From NCBI RefSeq assembly GCF_001509475.1, contig NZ_LLZG01000364.1, forward strand, positions 62,001 through 126,000: a DNA stretch of 64,000 bases. Reading direction: 5' to 3'. Within the stretch, counting starts at the first letter, position 1; each line of letters starts with the position of its first letter. Shown here one piece after another: positions 19,547 through 28,865 of this stretch. This DNA is from Streptomyces regalis. Lineage in GTDB: Bacteria > Actinomycetota > Actinomycetes > Streptomycetales > Streptomycetaceae. The position numbers were made by a program, and so were the translations under genes. Below the pieces are notes generated by a model, which did not search any database, had not been told where the DNA came from, and was given only the letters and a program-made list of their open reading frames with translations.

Positions 19547-19934
19547 TCGACCAACAACCTTCCGGCGGGGTCGGCACCAAACGTTGTGCCGCAGTGTCTC
19601 AGAGCCCAGTTCGCCATTGAGTACGTAGTACTGCTGAGTACGTCTTTGACTATTGGGCAGTTCTCGCATTCCAGCACGTCGGCCTGCGCTCTTCCAAACA
19701 GTGGAAGAGGAGGATTCCGAGCGATGTAAGCACTGGATAAAACGGTCATAAAGAGCGAGCCCCGTCAAAAGACGGGGCTTTTGTGCGCGCAGCGGCACCG
19801 GTTGACCGCGACGAGTGGCCGTACCACACGATTCCTCTGCCGAAACGTTATGAACAACGAAGCCGACCGTGTCAAAGGCCACAGCCGGCTCCGGTGCATC
19901 TACGGCAACTGCCGTATGGTGCTGCCGACTTGCG
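19547..19934. other. cvn2 promoter region between the two conservons
   Basis: 388 bases without a gene. It must contain the cvn2 promoter, since cvn2 is separated from cvn1 by a hairpin. The section 19590-19700 is richer in A/T and includes runs such as AGTACGTAGTACTGCTGAGTA that contain small GTAC dyads. Confidence 0.5.
19758..19782. terminator. Hairpin with T tract between cvn1 and cvn2
   Basis: A 9-bp perfect stem (AGCCCCGTC) with AAAA loop, followed by TTTT on the plus strand. It lies beyond the cvnD1 stop and can end cvn1 transcription; the T tract is better placed for plus-strand transcription. Confidence 0.65.
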
Positions 19935-20510
19935 TTACCGCAGCCGGGCCATGAGCGCGTGCTCGACCAGCGTGATCAGCGCACTCTTGGCGTCGGCCCG
20001 GTGCCGGGCGTCGGTGGTGATGATCGGCGCGTCCGGGCCGATCTGCAGCGCCTCGCGCACCTCGTCGGGCGTGTAGGGCTGGTGTCCGTCGAAGCCGTTG
20101 AGGGCGATGACGAAGGGGAGCCCGCTGTTCTCGAAGTAGTCGACCGCCGGGAAGCAGTCGGCGAGACGGCGGGTGTCGACCAGGACGACGGCGCCGATGG
20201 CACCGCGCACCAGGTCGTCCCACATGAACCAGAAGCGGTCCTGGCCGGGTGTACCGAAGAGGTACAGGATCAGGTCCTGGTCCAGGGTGATACGGCCGAA
20301 GTCCATGGCCACCGTGGTGGTGGTCTTGTCCCCGGTGTGCGTGAGGTCGTCGATGCCCGCGCTCGCCGAGGTCATGACCGCCTCGGTGCGCAGCGGGTTG
20401 ATCTCCGAGACGGCGCCCACGAACGTGGTCTTGCCCACGCCGAAGCCACCCGCCACCACGATCTTGGCAGAGGTGGTCGCCCGGCCCGGTTCAGAGCTTG
20501 CGAAGTCCAC
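19935..20510 (-). CDS. cvnD1: Conservon GTP-binding protein CvnD
   Basis: 191 residues, almost identical to CvnD2 from residue 15 onward. It has the same P-loop (GGFGVGKTT), FGTPGQDRFWF switch region and NGFDG loop. The main difference is the short variable N-terminus (SSEPGRATTSAK). It overlaps cvnC1 by the same 20 bases seen in cvn2. It is a cytoplasmic Ras-like GTPase, partner of CvnB1. Confidence 0.93.
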   Translation of the reverse strand: MDFASSEPGRATTSAKIVVAGGFGVGKTTFVGAVSEINPLRTEAVMTSASAGIDDLTHTGDKTTTTVAMDFGRITLDQDLILYLFGTPGQDRFWFMWDDLVRGAIGAVVLVDTRRLADCFPAVDYFENSGLPFVIALNGFDGHQPYTPDEVREALQIGPDAPIITTDARHRADAKSALITLVEHALMARLR

Positions 20511-20889
20511 TGAGCACCCTTTCGAGCAGCGTCACGTCAGGTGCGCCGCCGTTGTTCTCGTCGCCACCCGGCTGGTGGATGGCGACCAGGCCGGCCTCCG
20601 CGAGGTCCGCGACCAGGATCCTGGCCACGCCCAGCGGCATGGACAGCAGCGCGGAGACCTCGGCGACCGACTTCACCTCACGGCACAGGTGGCAGATGCG
20701 CTGGTGCTCCGGGAGGAGCCCCATGAGTGCTGCCGGGTCGGCCGTGGTGCTGATCAGGGCCTCGATGGCCAGCTGGTAGCGCGGCCGGGTCCGGCCGCCG
20801 GTCATCGCGTACGGACGTACCAGCGGCTGGTCGCCCTCATCCTCGTACGGCTCCGCGTACGGATCATGAGAGGCGGTGGGCGGGGTCAT
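20491..20889 (-). CDS. cvnC1: Conservon DUF742 protein CvnC
   Basis: 132 residues from the ATG at 20889, preceded by GGAGG. The acidic N-terminal tail is only about 30 residues, against about 80 in CvnC2. The DUF742 core (LVRPYAMTGGRTRPRYQLAIEALI through ERVLSGLRKL) matches CvnC2 closely. It acts in the conservon complex with CvnA1, CvnB1 and CvnD1. Confidence 0.92.
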   Translation of the reverse strand: MTPPTASHDPYAEPYEDEGDQPLVRPYAMTGGRTRPRYQLAIEALISTTADPAALMGLLPEHQRICHLCREVKSVAEVSALLSMPLGVARILVADLAEAGLVAIHQPGGDENNGGAPDVTLLERVLSGLRKL

Positions 20890-21002
20890 GAATCCTCCGG
20901 GCGGGGACAGCAAGTCGGTCAGTCAAGCCGTCTGGTGATGGCCGGTGGGGGGATTGTGGCGGCCGGACGGTGATTTGGTGAGACGGGTGGATCCGCGGGT
21001 GA

Positions 21003-21425
21003 TCAGTGGAGCAGACTGCCTTGGAGCTCGGCGCGGAGGTCCGGCGTGAGCACTGCGCCCGCGCGGTCGACCAGCAGCGCCATCTCATAGCCGACGAGGC
21101 CGATGTCGCACTCGGGGTGGGCGAGAACGGCCAGGGACGAACCGTCCGAGACGGACATGAGGAAAAGGAATCCCCGCTCCATCTCGACGACGGTCTGTGC
21201 CACGCTGCCGCCCTCGAAGATCCGGGAGGCCCCTGCCGTCAGTGAGGTCAGACCCGACGCGACGGCCGCCAGCTGGTCGGCGCGGTCGCGGGGGAAGCCC
21301 TCTGACATCGCCAGCAGGAGACCGTCGGCGGACACGACGACGGTGTGGGACACACCCGGGGTGTTGTCCACGAAGTTGGTGATCAACCAGTTGAGGTTCT
21401 GTGCCGCCTGGCTCATCTGGCTCAA
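21003..21425 (-). CDS. cvnB1: Conservon roadblock/LC7 protein CvnB
   Basis: 140 residues from a TTG start at 21425, immediately after the cvnA1 stop and behind AGGAG; ATG at 21416 is the alternative. The roadblock domain differs from CvnB2 at only about ten positions. The intergenic layout (stop, start, AGGAG inside the upstream gene) is the same as in cvn2, so expression is coupled to cvnA1. Confidence 0.93.
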   Translation of the reverse strand: MSQMSQAAQNLNWLITNFVDNTPGVSHTVVVSADGLLLAMSEGFPRDRADQLAAVASGLTSLTAGASRIFEGGSVAQTVVEMERGFLFLMSVSDGSSLAVLAHPECDIGLVGYEMALLVDRAGAVLTPDLRAELQGSLLH

Positions 21426-24400
21426 CTAACGCTCCTGCTGGTGAGTGGGGTTCGGGAAGCTACCGGTCTGGCCGTTACCGACCTGGCGACCTTGCGCGAT
21501 ACCCCGACGGAGATTGGTCAGCCGGCCACGTACGTCGTCAGGCGCACGCGAGACAGCCGGACCGGATTGGTGCTGTTGCTGCTGAGCCGTGCCCGGGACG
21601 AGGTTCGCCCTGGGTACCCGGCGCGGCAGGCCGGAGGTGGTGACACCGCCTGCGGCCGGCTGCCGGACGCGTTCCGCCTGCCGGACGAGATCGTCGTTCG
21701 GCGAGCTGCGCCAGGCGGTCGATGAGGTCCGCTGGGGAGCGGAGGGCGGCTGCGCAGGAGCCGCGGGAGTCTGCGGCTGCTGCGCAGCGGAGGCCGGAGC
21801 CGAGCCGCCCGCGCCGGGCTGACGGCCCTGCGGGCCGCCGTGGAACCAGTTGGTCTCCAGCGTGTCGTACAGCGGGGTACGACCGTCGCCGGGACCCGCC
21901 GGCGGCAGCTCCCACCCGTCACCCGACCGCCGCCCCTCATCGGGCCGCTGCGCGGCGCCCCTATTGTCTGGCTCCTGGCGCACGGGCCGCTGCTGCGGAC
22001 GCGGCGGGACCGGGGGCTGCGGGGCACCGAAGTCGGAACCGCCGCCGTACGTGCCGTTGACCTGGGGCCGCTCGAACTGCCCGGTGGAGTCGGGGTTCTG
22101 GCGGCCGGGCAGGGAGTGCTGGCCCGTCGAGCTGCCGTCGTACGCCTGCGGCGAGGCGAACTGGCCCGTCTGCGACGAGTTGTTCTGCCCGTTCGGGGCG
22201 CCGAAGACGTCCGAGCGGACGAACTGACCGGAGTTCTGCGGGTCGTACGCACCCGGGGCGGGAGCGTCGTAGTCCGGGCGGGCGAAGTCCGAGGGGCCGG
22301 CGTTCGAGCCCGGGCGGCCGTCGTGGCGCCCGATCGCCGGGATCTCCGCGGTCGAGCCGGGGCCCTGGAGGTCGTCGATCCGCGGCATCCGGGAGGTCTG
22401 TGCGGGGTCCTCGTCGTGCCCGCGCGGGGTGTCGAGCGAGGCGCGCGGCACCTGCGGCTGCGCGTTCTCGTCGCTCCAGCTGGGGCGGGACGGCTGGTTG
22501 CCGCCCGGCAGCTCGGCACGCGGGCCACCGCGCGGCGGCAGCTGCGGCTGACGGCCACGGCGGCCCGTCCCCTTGTCGTTGCCGGCGGGCGGCGACTGCG
22601 GCGACGAGAATCCACCCGGCCGCGACTGGTCGGAGCCGCCGGAGACGCCACGGGCGCCGCCGAAGGAGTCCTGACCCGTGCCCGCGGACTGCAGCCCCTG
22701 CGGAGCACCCGGAGCCTGGCCACCGAACCCGGCGCCCGCACCGGCCGGCGGCCGACCCTGCGAGGGCGCGCCCGGACCCTGCGGTCCACGCGGGGCGCCC
22801 GGTCCACCCGGAAGCCCGCCACCGTCACGTCCGGGCAGCGCGGCCCGCGGGCCCTGGCCGGCACCGAGCCGGCCCCCGCCGGACGCACCGGCGCCGAGCG
22901 CACCGCCACCCGGCGCACCGGCGCCGAGCGAGCCGTTGCCGGACTGGGCCTGGCGACGGGCGGCTGCCGCACCGGCGGCGGCCTGCGCGGCGGCCGGACC
23001 GCCGGAGACACCCGGACCGCCCGGACCGGGCTTGCCGGGAGCGGGCTTCTTGCCGCCCTGGGCGACGTCGACGGGGAGCATGACCAGCGCGGTCGTACCA
23101 CCGGAGTCGGACGGGCGCAGCTGGATGCGGATGCCGTGGCGCTGCGACAGACGACCGACCACGAACAGACCCATGCGGCGGGAGACCGACACGTCCACGG
23201 TGGGCGGCGAGGCGAGCCGCTCGTTGATCGCGGCGAGGTCCTCGGGGGAGAGGCCGATGCCGGTGTCGTGGATCTCGATCAGCACACGGCCGTCGGGCAG
23301 CGCGTGACCGGTGACCTTGACCTTGGTCTGCGGCGAGGAGAACGAGGTCGCGTTCTCCAGCAGCTCGGCGAGCAGGTGCACGAGGTCGTTGACCACACGG
23401 CCGGCCACTTCGGTGGTCGGCACGGAGGCCAGCTCGATGCGCTCGTACTGCTCCACCTCGGACGCGGCGGCGCGGAGCACGTCGACCAGCGGGACCGGGC
23501 GGGTCCAGCGGCGGCCGGGCTCTTCACCGGCGAGGACGAGGAGGTTCTCACCGTTACGGCGCATACGCGTCGCGAGGTGGTCGAGCTTGAACAGCGAGGA
23601 CAGCTGGTCCGGGTCGGCCTCGCGGGACTCCAGCTCGGAGATCAGCGACAGCTGGCGCTGGATCAGACCCTGGGAGCGGCGCGAGAGGTTGGTGAACATC
23701 GCGTTGACGTTGCCCCGCAGCAGGGCCTGCTCGGCGGCGAGGCGGACCGCCTCGCGGTGCACGTCGTCGAAGGCCGCGGCCACCTGGCCGATCTCGTCCC
23801 GGGAGTGCACACCGACCGACTCGACGGAGGTGTCGACATCCTGCGGGTCGGACTCGGAGAGCTGCTTGACCAGCTCGGGCAGCCGGTCCTGGGCGACCTT
23901 GGTGGCGGTCTCCTCCAGACGGCGCAGCGAGCGGATCATGGAGCGGGCCACGACGAAGGCGCCGACCAGCGAGACACCGAGCACGAGCAGGATCAGCGCA
24001 CCGGAGATGATCGCCTCGCGCTCCGACTCGTTGCGCAGCTCGCGGGCCTTTTGCTCCATCTCCTCGAGCAGCGTGGTCTCGATGGCGCGCATGCCCTGGA
24101 TCTTGGCGGTGCTGTCGTCGACCCAGTCCCGGTACGAACGCTTCTCGAGGTCGACGAGGGCGTTCGGATTGCCGAGCGCGCGGTTGGCGTACTTGTCGCT
24201 CGCCGTGATCGTCGGGTTGCCCTCTTCGATCGACTTCAGCTTGTCCGCGGCGGCCTGTATGCCGTAGATGCTCCGGAAGCTCTTCAGCTCGGACCGCTGG
24301 CTAGTCACCGCCGACTCGGCGTACAGCCGGTCGTTCTCGGAGAGGTCGCCGACGGACTTGTTGTTCGCGGGCAGCGCCGCCGCGAGGACGGCGCGCTGGA

Positions 24401-25205
24401 TGGACGCGTACTCCTTGGCGGTGGAGAAGGCCGCCAGGGCACGCGTGCTCTGGATCATCTCCGGGTTGCTGGTCGCCTCTGCCATGTCCTGCGAGAGACC
24501 CAGCAGGTTGGTGATCAGGCGGTGGTAGGCCTCCACCGTCTGCGTGGAGTTCTGCTTGGCCTCGTACGCGGTGTTGCGGATCTTCGCGATGTTGGCCAGG
24601 TCGCCGACGAGCTGGACGAGGTTGTCGCGAACGCCCTTGAGGTTGCCGTCCTTGCTGGAGTTGTCGATCTCCTCGGAGGCGTCGACGAAGCTCTTCATGG
24701 CCCGGTCCGTCTTGTCCCGGTAGCCCTTGACCGTGTAGTCGGTCGCCTTGGCGCCGTGCGCGAGCGGTCCGGCGGACTGGTCGCGCTCCTCCTGGAGCGC
24801 CGCGGCGAGCTCGGTGGCCCGCTTGGTCATGTCCGTCAGCAGCCGCATGTTGTCGAGCTGCTGGATGTCGTCCATGTTGTCGCTGATGCGCAGTGCGCCC
24901 AGCGAGGTGGCCGCGACCACCGGGAGTGTCAGCAGCGCCACGAGGCGCGTGGAGATGCGCCAGTTGCGCAGGGCTATTCGCGCGCCGGGGCCACCGGAGC
25001 CCTTCGGGGCCTTCTTGGCCGGCGGAGCGGACGGTGTCGCCGCCCCTGGGGACGCCGACACGGCGGGGCGCCCGGAGCGCTCACCACCGTCGACGGACGG
25101 GGCCGGGCCCTGGTTCTGGGCGTGCTGGGGCGAGGGACCTCGCTCGGTCCCGCCGTGCTCCGGCTCCGCCGAAGCGCTGCCATCCCTCTTGAAACGTCCC
25201 TGCAC
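21426..25205 (-). CDS. cvnA1: Conservon sensor-like ATPase CvnA with nitrate/nitrite-sensing-type domain
   Basis: 1259 residues from the GTG at 25205 (MQGRFKRDG). A basic, Pro-rich N-terminus (1-80) is followed by a transmembrane helix (about 83-105). A NIT-type extracytoplasmic helical domain (about 115-385) and a second transmembrane helix (about 398-418) follow. Next come the HAMP and coiled-coil region and an HATPase domain with LLAELLENATSF (near 618) and DTGIGL. The last 500 residues are disordered and rich in Gly, Pro, Gln and Arg. NIT domains are predicted to bind nitrate or nitrite; the ligand here is not shown. It heads a four-gene operon. Confidence 0.92.
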   Translation of the reverse strand: MQGRFKRDGSASAEPEHGGTERGPSPQHAQNQGPAPSVDGGERSGRPAVSASPGAATPSAPPAKKAPKGSGGPGARIALRNWRISTRLVALLTLPVVAATSLGALRISDNMDDIQQLDNMRLLTDMTKRATELAAALQEERDQSAGPLAHGAKATDYTVKGYRDKTDRAMKSFVDASEEIDNSSKDGNLKGVRDNLVQLVGDLANIAKIRNTAYEAKQNSTQTVEAYHRLITNLLGLSQDMAEATSNPEMIQSTRALAAFSTAKEYASIQRAVLAAALPANNKSVGDLSENDRLYAESAVTSQRSELKSFRSIYGIQAAADKLKSIEEGNPTITASDKYANRALGNPNALVDLEKRSYRDWVDDSTAKIQGMRAIETTLLEEMEQKARELRNESEREAIISGALILLVLGVSLVGAFVVARSMIRSLRRLEETATKVAQDRLPELVKQLSESDPQDVDTSVESVGVHSRDEIGQVAAAFDDVHREAVRLAAEQALLRGNVNAMFTNLSRRSQGLIQRQLSLISELESREADPDQLSSLFKLDHLATRMRRNGENLLVLAGEEPGRRWTRPVPLVDVLRAAASEVEQYERIELASVPTTEVAGRVVNDLVHLLAELLENATSFSSPQTKVKVTGHALPDGRVLIEIHDTGIGLSPEDLAAINERLASPPTVDVSVSRRMGLFVVGRLSQRHGIRIQLRPSDSGGTTALVMLPVDVAQGGKKPAPGKPGPGGPGVSGGPAAAQAAAGAAAARRQAQSGNGSLGAGAPGGGALGAGASGGGRLGAGQGPRAALPGRDGGGLPGGPGAPRGPQGPGAPSQGRPPAGAGAGFGGQAPGAPQGLQSAGTGQDSFGGARGVSGGSDQSRPGGFSSPQSPPAGNDKGTGRRGRQPQLPPRGGPRAELPGGNQPSRPSWSDENAQPQVPRASLDTPRGHDEDPAQTSRMPRIDDLQGPGSTAEIPAIGRHDGRPGSNAGPSDFARPDYDAPAPGAYDPQNSGQFVRSDVFGAPNGQNNSSQTGQFASPQAYDGSSTGQHSLPGRQNPDSTGQFERPQVNGTYGGGSDFGAPQPPVPPRPQQRPVRQEPDNRGAAQRPDEGRRSGDGWELPPAGPGDGRTPLYDTLETNWFHGGPQGRQPGAGGSAPASAAQQPQTPAAPAQPPSAPQRTSSTAWRSSPNDDLVRQAERVRQPAAGGVTTSGLPRRVPRANLVPGTAQQQQHQSGPAVSRAPDDVRGRLTNLRRGIAQGRQVGNGQTGSFPNPTHQQER

Positions 25206-25441
25206 TAGCGTCGCAACCTCTGGACCAGGCGCCCCTCCGCGTGAACGGACGGACACGGTGTCGGCGTCTTTAGGGAGCGCCCTGAATACGCTCCCTGTTG
25301 GTCGTGGGTGACCGGCGCTGGCTCCCCCTTCTCGCCGCCACTCGGCGCTCGATGCGCCCCCTGTGCGCCGGCTCGATCCTGCGGCGGTCCGTGGAATTCC
25401 AGCACAGTGCAGGACCTCCAACAAGGCCCGTAGGTCGAGCC

Positions 25442-25465
25442 GTGACATACGTGACACCACGTGAG
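25442..25465. promoter_or_regulatory. Three phased GTGA(C/G) direct repeats upstream of cvnA1
   Basis: GTGAC, GTGAC and GTGAG recur at 9- to 10-base spacing, close to one helical turn, with CGTG...CACG dyad elements between them. The block is 237 bases upstream of the cvnA1 start. It may be an activator binding site; no regulator is implicated by sequence. Confidence 0.3.
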
Positions 25466-25697
25466 TGCGAGATTACCTGCCGTAGAAAGCGATCCCACCC
25501 ATAACGGACGTATGCCCGCGAGCCGTTGGGGTGTAGGGGGTGTCCCAGTCGCCATGATCAGGAGCGGAATGAACGGTTCAGGGGGGCAATGTCCGTTTCG
25601 GGCGGGTGGATTGCGGGCCTGAATTGACCGGTTTATCCGTGAACTCGTGAGCAAACTCACATGCGGATCAAGGCGTCTGTGCAACTTCCCGAGGGAA

Positions 25698-25725
25698 TTG
25701 CATGTTTAGCCTGACGCTTTACAAG
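25698..25725 (+). promoter_or_regulatory. Possible promoter of the small ANPxRT gene
   Basis: TTGCAT and TACAAG separated by 16 bases resemble a weak vegetative promoter. The block is the most AT-rich part of this intergenic region and points toward the small gene about 100 bases on. Confidence 0.3.
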
Positions 25726-25826
25726 AGGGATCTTTCTGCCAACCCGCGTCCGGGACTCAGGCCCTTCGAGGCCGGCCCCGGCGCCCCGTCACGACAGGGC
25801 TCAGTAAAACCGTGAAGACGACGACG

Positions 25827-25997
25827 ATGATCCGCACGATAGCCAATCCGCGGCGCACGACGCTGGCGCACCTCGACGGCGCCGACGAACTGCAGACCCC
25901 GCAGCAGCCGGAGCACTCCGTCGATCTTCCTGCTCAGACCGCGAACCCCAAGCGCACCATCCTCCAGGAGATGCCCGTCACCGCCACCGCCGAGTAG
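25827..25997 (+). CDS. Small conserved-looking protein with two ANPxRT motifs, function unknown
   Basis: 56 residues from the ATG at 25827; GTG at 25812 would add five residues. GAAG ten bases upstream is the best available ribosome binding site. The protein has no signal peptide or membrane helix and no cysteine. It contains two related blocks, TIANPRRTTLAHL near the N-terminus and TANPKRTILQEM near the C-terminus, joined by an acidic Pro/Gln linker. Third-position GC is that of a real gene. I do not recognise the family. It sits between cvn1 (divergent) and the FAH-gltX pair. Confidence 0.6.
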   Translation: MIRTIANPRRTTLAHLDGADELQTPQQPEHSVDLPAQTANPKRTILQEMPVTATAE

Positions 25998-26151
25998 TAC
26001 GCGGGCGGACGACCGGTTGTTCAATCACGTACGAACATTCGGTCGCGTACGACGGCCGGGGCGCCCGCGTCATGCGCGAGGCGCTCGCCCCTCACCGCGC
26101 TAGCCTGGAGCGTCAGACTCCAGCCGGCTTAAGTGAGGGGCGCAAAATCCC

Positions 26152-26937
26152 GTGCGCATCGCCAGATTCTCCATCGACGGGAATGTCGCCTTCGGCGCGG
26201 TCGAGGGCGACAAGCCGGACGAGCTCGTCCTCGACATCATCAAGGGCATCCCGTTCGCGGACTTCGAGCTCTCCGGTACGAAGGTGCCGTTGAGCAAGGT
26301 CAGGCTGCTGCCGCCGGTGCTCCCCAACAAGGTCGTGGCCTTCGGCCGCAACTACGCCGAGCACGCCCGCGAACTCGGCAACGAGGTGCCCGACGCCCCG
26401 TTCGCCTTCTTCAAGCCGTCCACCGCGGTGATCGGCCCCGGCGACGAGATCCAGTACCCGTCCTTCACCGAGGACCTCCACCACGAGGCCGAACTGGCCG
26501 TCGTCATCGGCCGCATGTGCCGCGAGGTCCCGCGTGAGCGCGTCAAGGACGTGATCTTCGGCTTCACCTGCGCCAACGACATCACCGCCCGCGACATCCA
26601 GAAGCGCGAGAAGCAGTGGGCGCGGGCCAAGGGCTTCGACACCTCCTGCCCGCTGGGCCCCTGGGTGGAGACGGACATCGACCTCGAGACGGCGTCCGAC
26701 CTGACCATCCAGCTCACGGTCAACGGCGAACAGCGCCAGCTCGGCCGTACCAGCGAGATGATCCACTCCATCGAGGACCTGATCGTCAACATCTCCGAGG
26801 CCATGACGCTGCTCCCCGGCGACGTGATCCTCACGGGCACCCCGGCAGGGGTCGGCCCCCTCAACGTCGGCGACGAGGTCGCCGTCACCATCGAAGGCAT
26901 CGGCACTCTCACCAACAAGGTTGTCAAGCGTGGCTAG
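26152..26937 (+). CDS. Fumarylacetoacetate hydrolase family protein
   Basis: 261 residues from a GTG start behind GAGGGG. An N-terminal cap (1-60) precedes the FAH fold. Metal-ligand motifs are visible: [11 protein letters not shown] near residues 107-117 with two acidic ligands, and CANDITARD near 142-150. The C-terminal region has [24 protein letters not shown]-family enzymes are divalent-metal hydrolases, decarboxylases or isomerases acting on beta-keto acids such as acylpyruvates and oxaloacetate. The substrate is unknown. The gene overlaps the start of gltX by 8 bases, so the two are co-translated. Confidence 0.92.
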   Translation: MRIARFSIDGNVAFGAVEGDKPDELVLDIIKGIPFADFELSGTKVPLSKVRLLPPVLPNKVVAFGRNYAEHARELGNEVPDAPFAFFKPSTAVIGPGDEIQYPSFTEDLHHEAELAVVIGRMCREVPRERVKDVIFGFTCANDITARDIQKREKQWARAKGFDTSCPLGPWVETDIDLETASDLTIQLTVNGEQRQLGRTSEMIHSIEDLIVNISEAMTLLPGDVILTGTPAGVGPLNVGDEVAVTIEGIGTLTNKVVKRG

Positions 26938-28405
26938 CGCACCCGTCCGCGTACGTTTCTGCCCCTCGCCCACCGGTAACCCCCACGTGGGCCTGGTCCG
27001 CACCGCCCTGTTCAACTGGGCGTTCGCCCGGCACCACCGGGGCACGCTCGTCTTCCGCATCGAGGACACCGACGCGGCCCGCGACTCCGAGGAGTCCTAC
27101 AACCAGCTGCTCGACTCGATGCGCTGGCTCGGCTTCGACTGGGACGAGGGCCCCGAGGTCGGCGGCCCGCACGCGCCGTACCGCCAGTCGCAGCGCATGG
27201 ACCTCTACAAGGACGTCGCGGCCAAGCTCCTGGACGGCGGTTACGCGTACTACTGCTACTGCTCCCAGGAGGAGCTGGACACCCGCCGCGAGGCCGCCCG
27301 CGCGGCAGGCAAGCCGTCCGGTTACGACGGGCACTGCCGCGACCTGACCGACGCGCAGGTCGAGGAGTACAAGGCCCAGGGCCGCGAGCCGATCGTCCGC
27401 TTCCGCATGCCCGACGAGACGATCACCTTCACGGACCTGGTCCGCGGCGAGCTGACGTTCACCCCGGAGAACGTGCCCGACTACGGCATCGTCCGCGCGA
27501 ACGGCGCCCCGCTCTACACCCTCGTCAACCCGGTCGACGACGCCCTGATGGAGATCACCCACGTCCTGCGCGGCGAGGACCTGCTCTCCTCGACGCCCCG
27601 TCAGATCGCCCTGTACAAGGCGCTGATGGAGCTGGGCATCGCCAAGGGTGTCCCCGAGTTCGGCCACCTGCCGTACGTGATGGGCGAGGGCAACAAGAAG
27701 CTCTCCAAGCGTGACCCGCAGTCGTCGCTGAACCTCTACCGCGAGCGCGGCTTCCTCCCCGAGGGCCTGCTCAACTATCTCTCCCTGCTCGGCTGGTCGC
27801 TCTCGGCCGACCAGGACATCTTCACGATGGACGAGATGGTCGCGGCCTTCGACATCAAGGACGTGAACCCCAACCCGGCCCGCTTCGACCTGAAGAAGTG
27901 CGAGGCGATCAACGGCGACCACATCCGCCTGCTGGATGTGAAGGACTTCACCGAGCGCTGCCGCCCGTGGCTCCAGGCCCCGTTCGCGCCGTGGGCCCCG
28001 GAGGCCTTCGACGAGGTGAAGTGGCAGGCGATCGCCCCGCACGCCCAGACCCGCCTGAAGGTGCTGTCGGAGATCACGGACAACGTCGACTTCCTGTTCC
28101 TGCCGGAGCCGGTCGAGGACGAGGCGAGCTGGACGAAGGCCATGAAGGAAGGCTCGGACGCCCTCCTGTGCACAGCCCGCGAGAAGCTGGACGCGGCCGA
28201 CTGGACCTCCCCGGAGTCGCTGAAGGAGGCCGTCCTGGCCGCCGGCGAGGCCCACGGCCTCAAGCTCGGCAAGGCCCAGGCCCCGGTCCGCGTCGCCGTC
28301 ACCGGCCGCACGGTCGGCCTGCCCCTCTTCGAGTCCCTGGAGGTCCTGGGCAAGGACAAGACCCTGGCCCGGATCGACGCGGCACTGGCCAGGCTGGCGG
28401 CGTAA
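26930..28405 (+). CDS. gltX: Glutamyl-tRNA synthetase
   Basis: 491 residues, class I synthetase. The ATP-binding HIGH equivalent is [10 protein letters not shown] near residue 11, and the KMSKS equivalent is KLSKR near residue 261. The N-terminus ([16 protein letters not shown]) starts at the GTG at 26930. The C-terminal helical anticodon-binding domain is complete. In organisms lacking GlnRS it also charges tRNA-Gln with glutamate, which GatCAB then amidates. Five tRNA-Glu/Gln genes lie 3 kb downstream. Confidence 0.97.
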   Translation: MASAPVRVRFCPSPTGNPHVGLVRTALFNWAFARHHRGTLVFRIEDTDAARDSEESYNQLLDSMRWLGFDWDEGPEVGGPHAPYRQSQRMDLYKDVAAKLLDGGYAYYCYCSQEELDTRREAARAAGKPSGYDGHCRDLTDAQVEEYKAQGREPIVRFRMPDETITFTDLVRGELTFTPENVPDYGIVRANGAPLYTLVNPVDDALMEITHVLRGEDLLSSTPRQIALYKALMELGIAKGVPEFGHLPYVMGEGNKKLSKRDPQSSLNLYRERGFLPEGLLNYLSLLGWSLSADQDIFTMDEMVAAFDIKDVNPNPARFDLKKCEAINGDHIRLLDVKDFTERCRPWLQAPFAPWAPEAFDEVKWQAIAPHAQTRLKVLSEITDNVDFLFLPEPVEDEASWTKAMKEGSDALLCTAREKLDAADWTSPESLKEAVLAAGEAHGLKLGKAQAPVRVAVTGRTVGLPLFESLEVLGKDKTLARIDAALARLAA

Positions 28406-28416
28406 CCGACCAGCAC

Positions 28417-28456
28417 ACAAGGGGCGGCACCCGGAATTCCGGGTGCCGCCCCTTGT
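28417..28456. terminator. Perfect 40-base palindrome, bidirectional terminator
   Basis: An 18-bp perfect stem around AATT (the whole 40 bases is palindromic) lies between the convergent gltX and RelE-like genes, 12 bases after the gltX stop. It should terminate strongly in both directions. Confidence 0.9.
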
Positions 28457-28463
28457 CGCTTGG

Positions 28464-28748
28464 TCACTGTGCGTCGGCTTCGTCGATCAGGTACTGGGTC
28501 TCATCGAAGATCCAGACGACGACGACGACCATGATCGCGCCAGCCACCACGTATTCCAGCATCACGCCAGGCGCCACATAGGCCTTGCGTAGATTGTCGT
28601 CTGGGCCCAGCGGCGCGGTCGAGGTCTTCCGGTACGGGTCACGGGCCAGTATGCGCACGGCCCTGTCCAGCTGAGCCCGGCGCTCTGCGGGCAGTTCGTC
28701 GTACGTCGCACGGGCCTCGACGGTGAACTGGACGCGGTACTCGGTCAT
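28464..28748 (-). CDS. Orphan RelE/ParE-like small protein
   Basis: 94 residues from the ATG at 28748. Its pattern resembles the RelE/ParE toxin fold: YRVQFTVEARATYDELPAERRAQLDRAVRILARDP, then LRKAYVAPGVMLEYVVAGAIMVVVVVWIFDE. The first two helices and the C-terminal beta sheet are in the right order. The C-terminal strand is unusually hydrophobic. No antitoxin gene lies next to it on either side, so it may be a solitary domesticated or decaying toxin-fold protein. Assignment rests on pattern only. Confidence 0.6.
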   Translation of the reverse strand: MTEYRVQFTVEARATYDELPAERRAQLDRAVRILARDPYRKTSTAPLGPDDNLRKAYVAPGVMLEYVVAGAIMVVVVVWIFDETQYLIDEADAQ

Positions 28749-28865
28749 GACTCTGGCTCGGTCTTTCGCTCGTCGGTCCCACCACGCTACGGCATCCAGC
28801 GTCCACCAGGTCCGGTTCCCGGCAACCTGAGCTGCCCCTTCGCGGCAGCTGCGCCGCACCGTTCC

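Larger units (their letters stand above)
25206..25826. other. Divergent control region of cvn1 and the small gene
   Basis: About 620 bases with no convincing gene on either strand. It contains the GTGAC direct repeats (25442-25465) upstream of cvnA1 and an AT-rich promoter-like block (25690-25735) upstream of the small plus-strand gene. Confidence 0.55.

Noticed and set aside
15848..25208. Very long plus-strand open frames opposite the cvn operons (up to 1293 codons)
   Set aside because: They mirror the minus-strand cvnA genes; GC-rich third positions remove stops from the antisense frame. Their products are low-complexity and lack domains.
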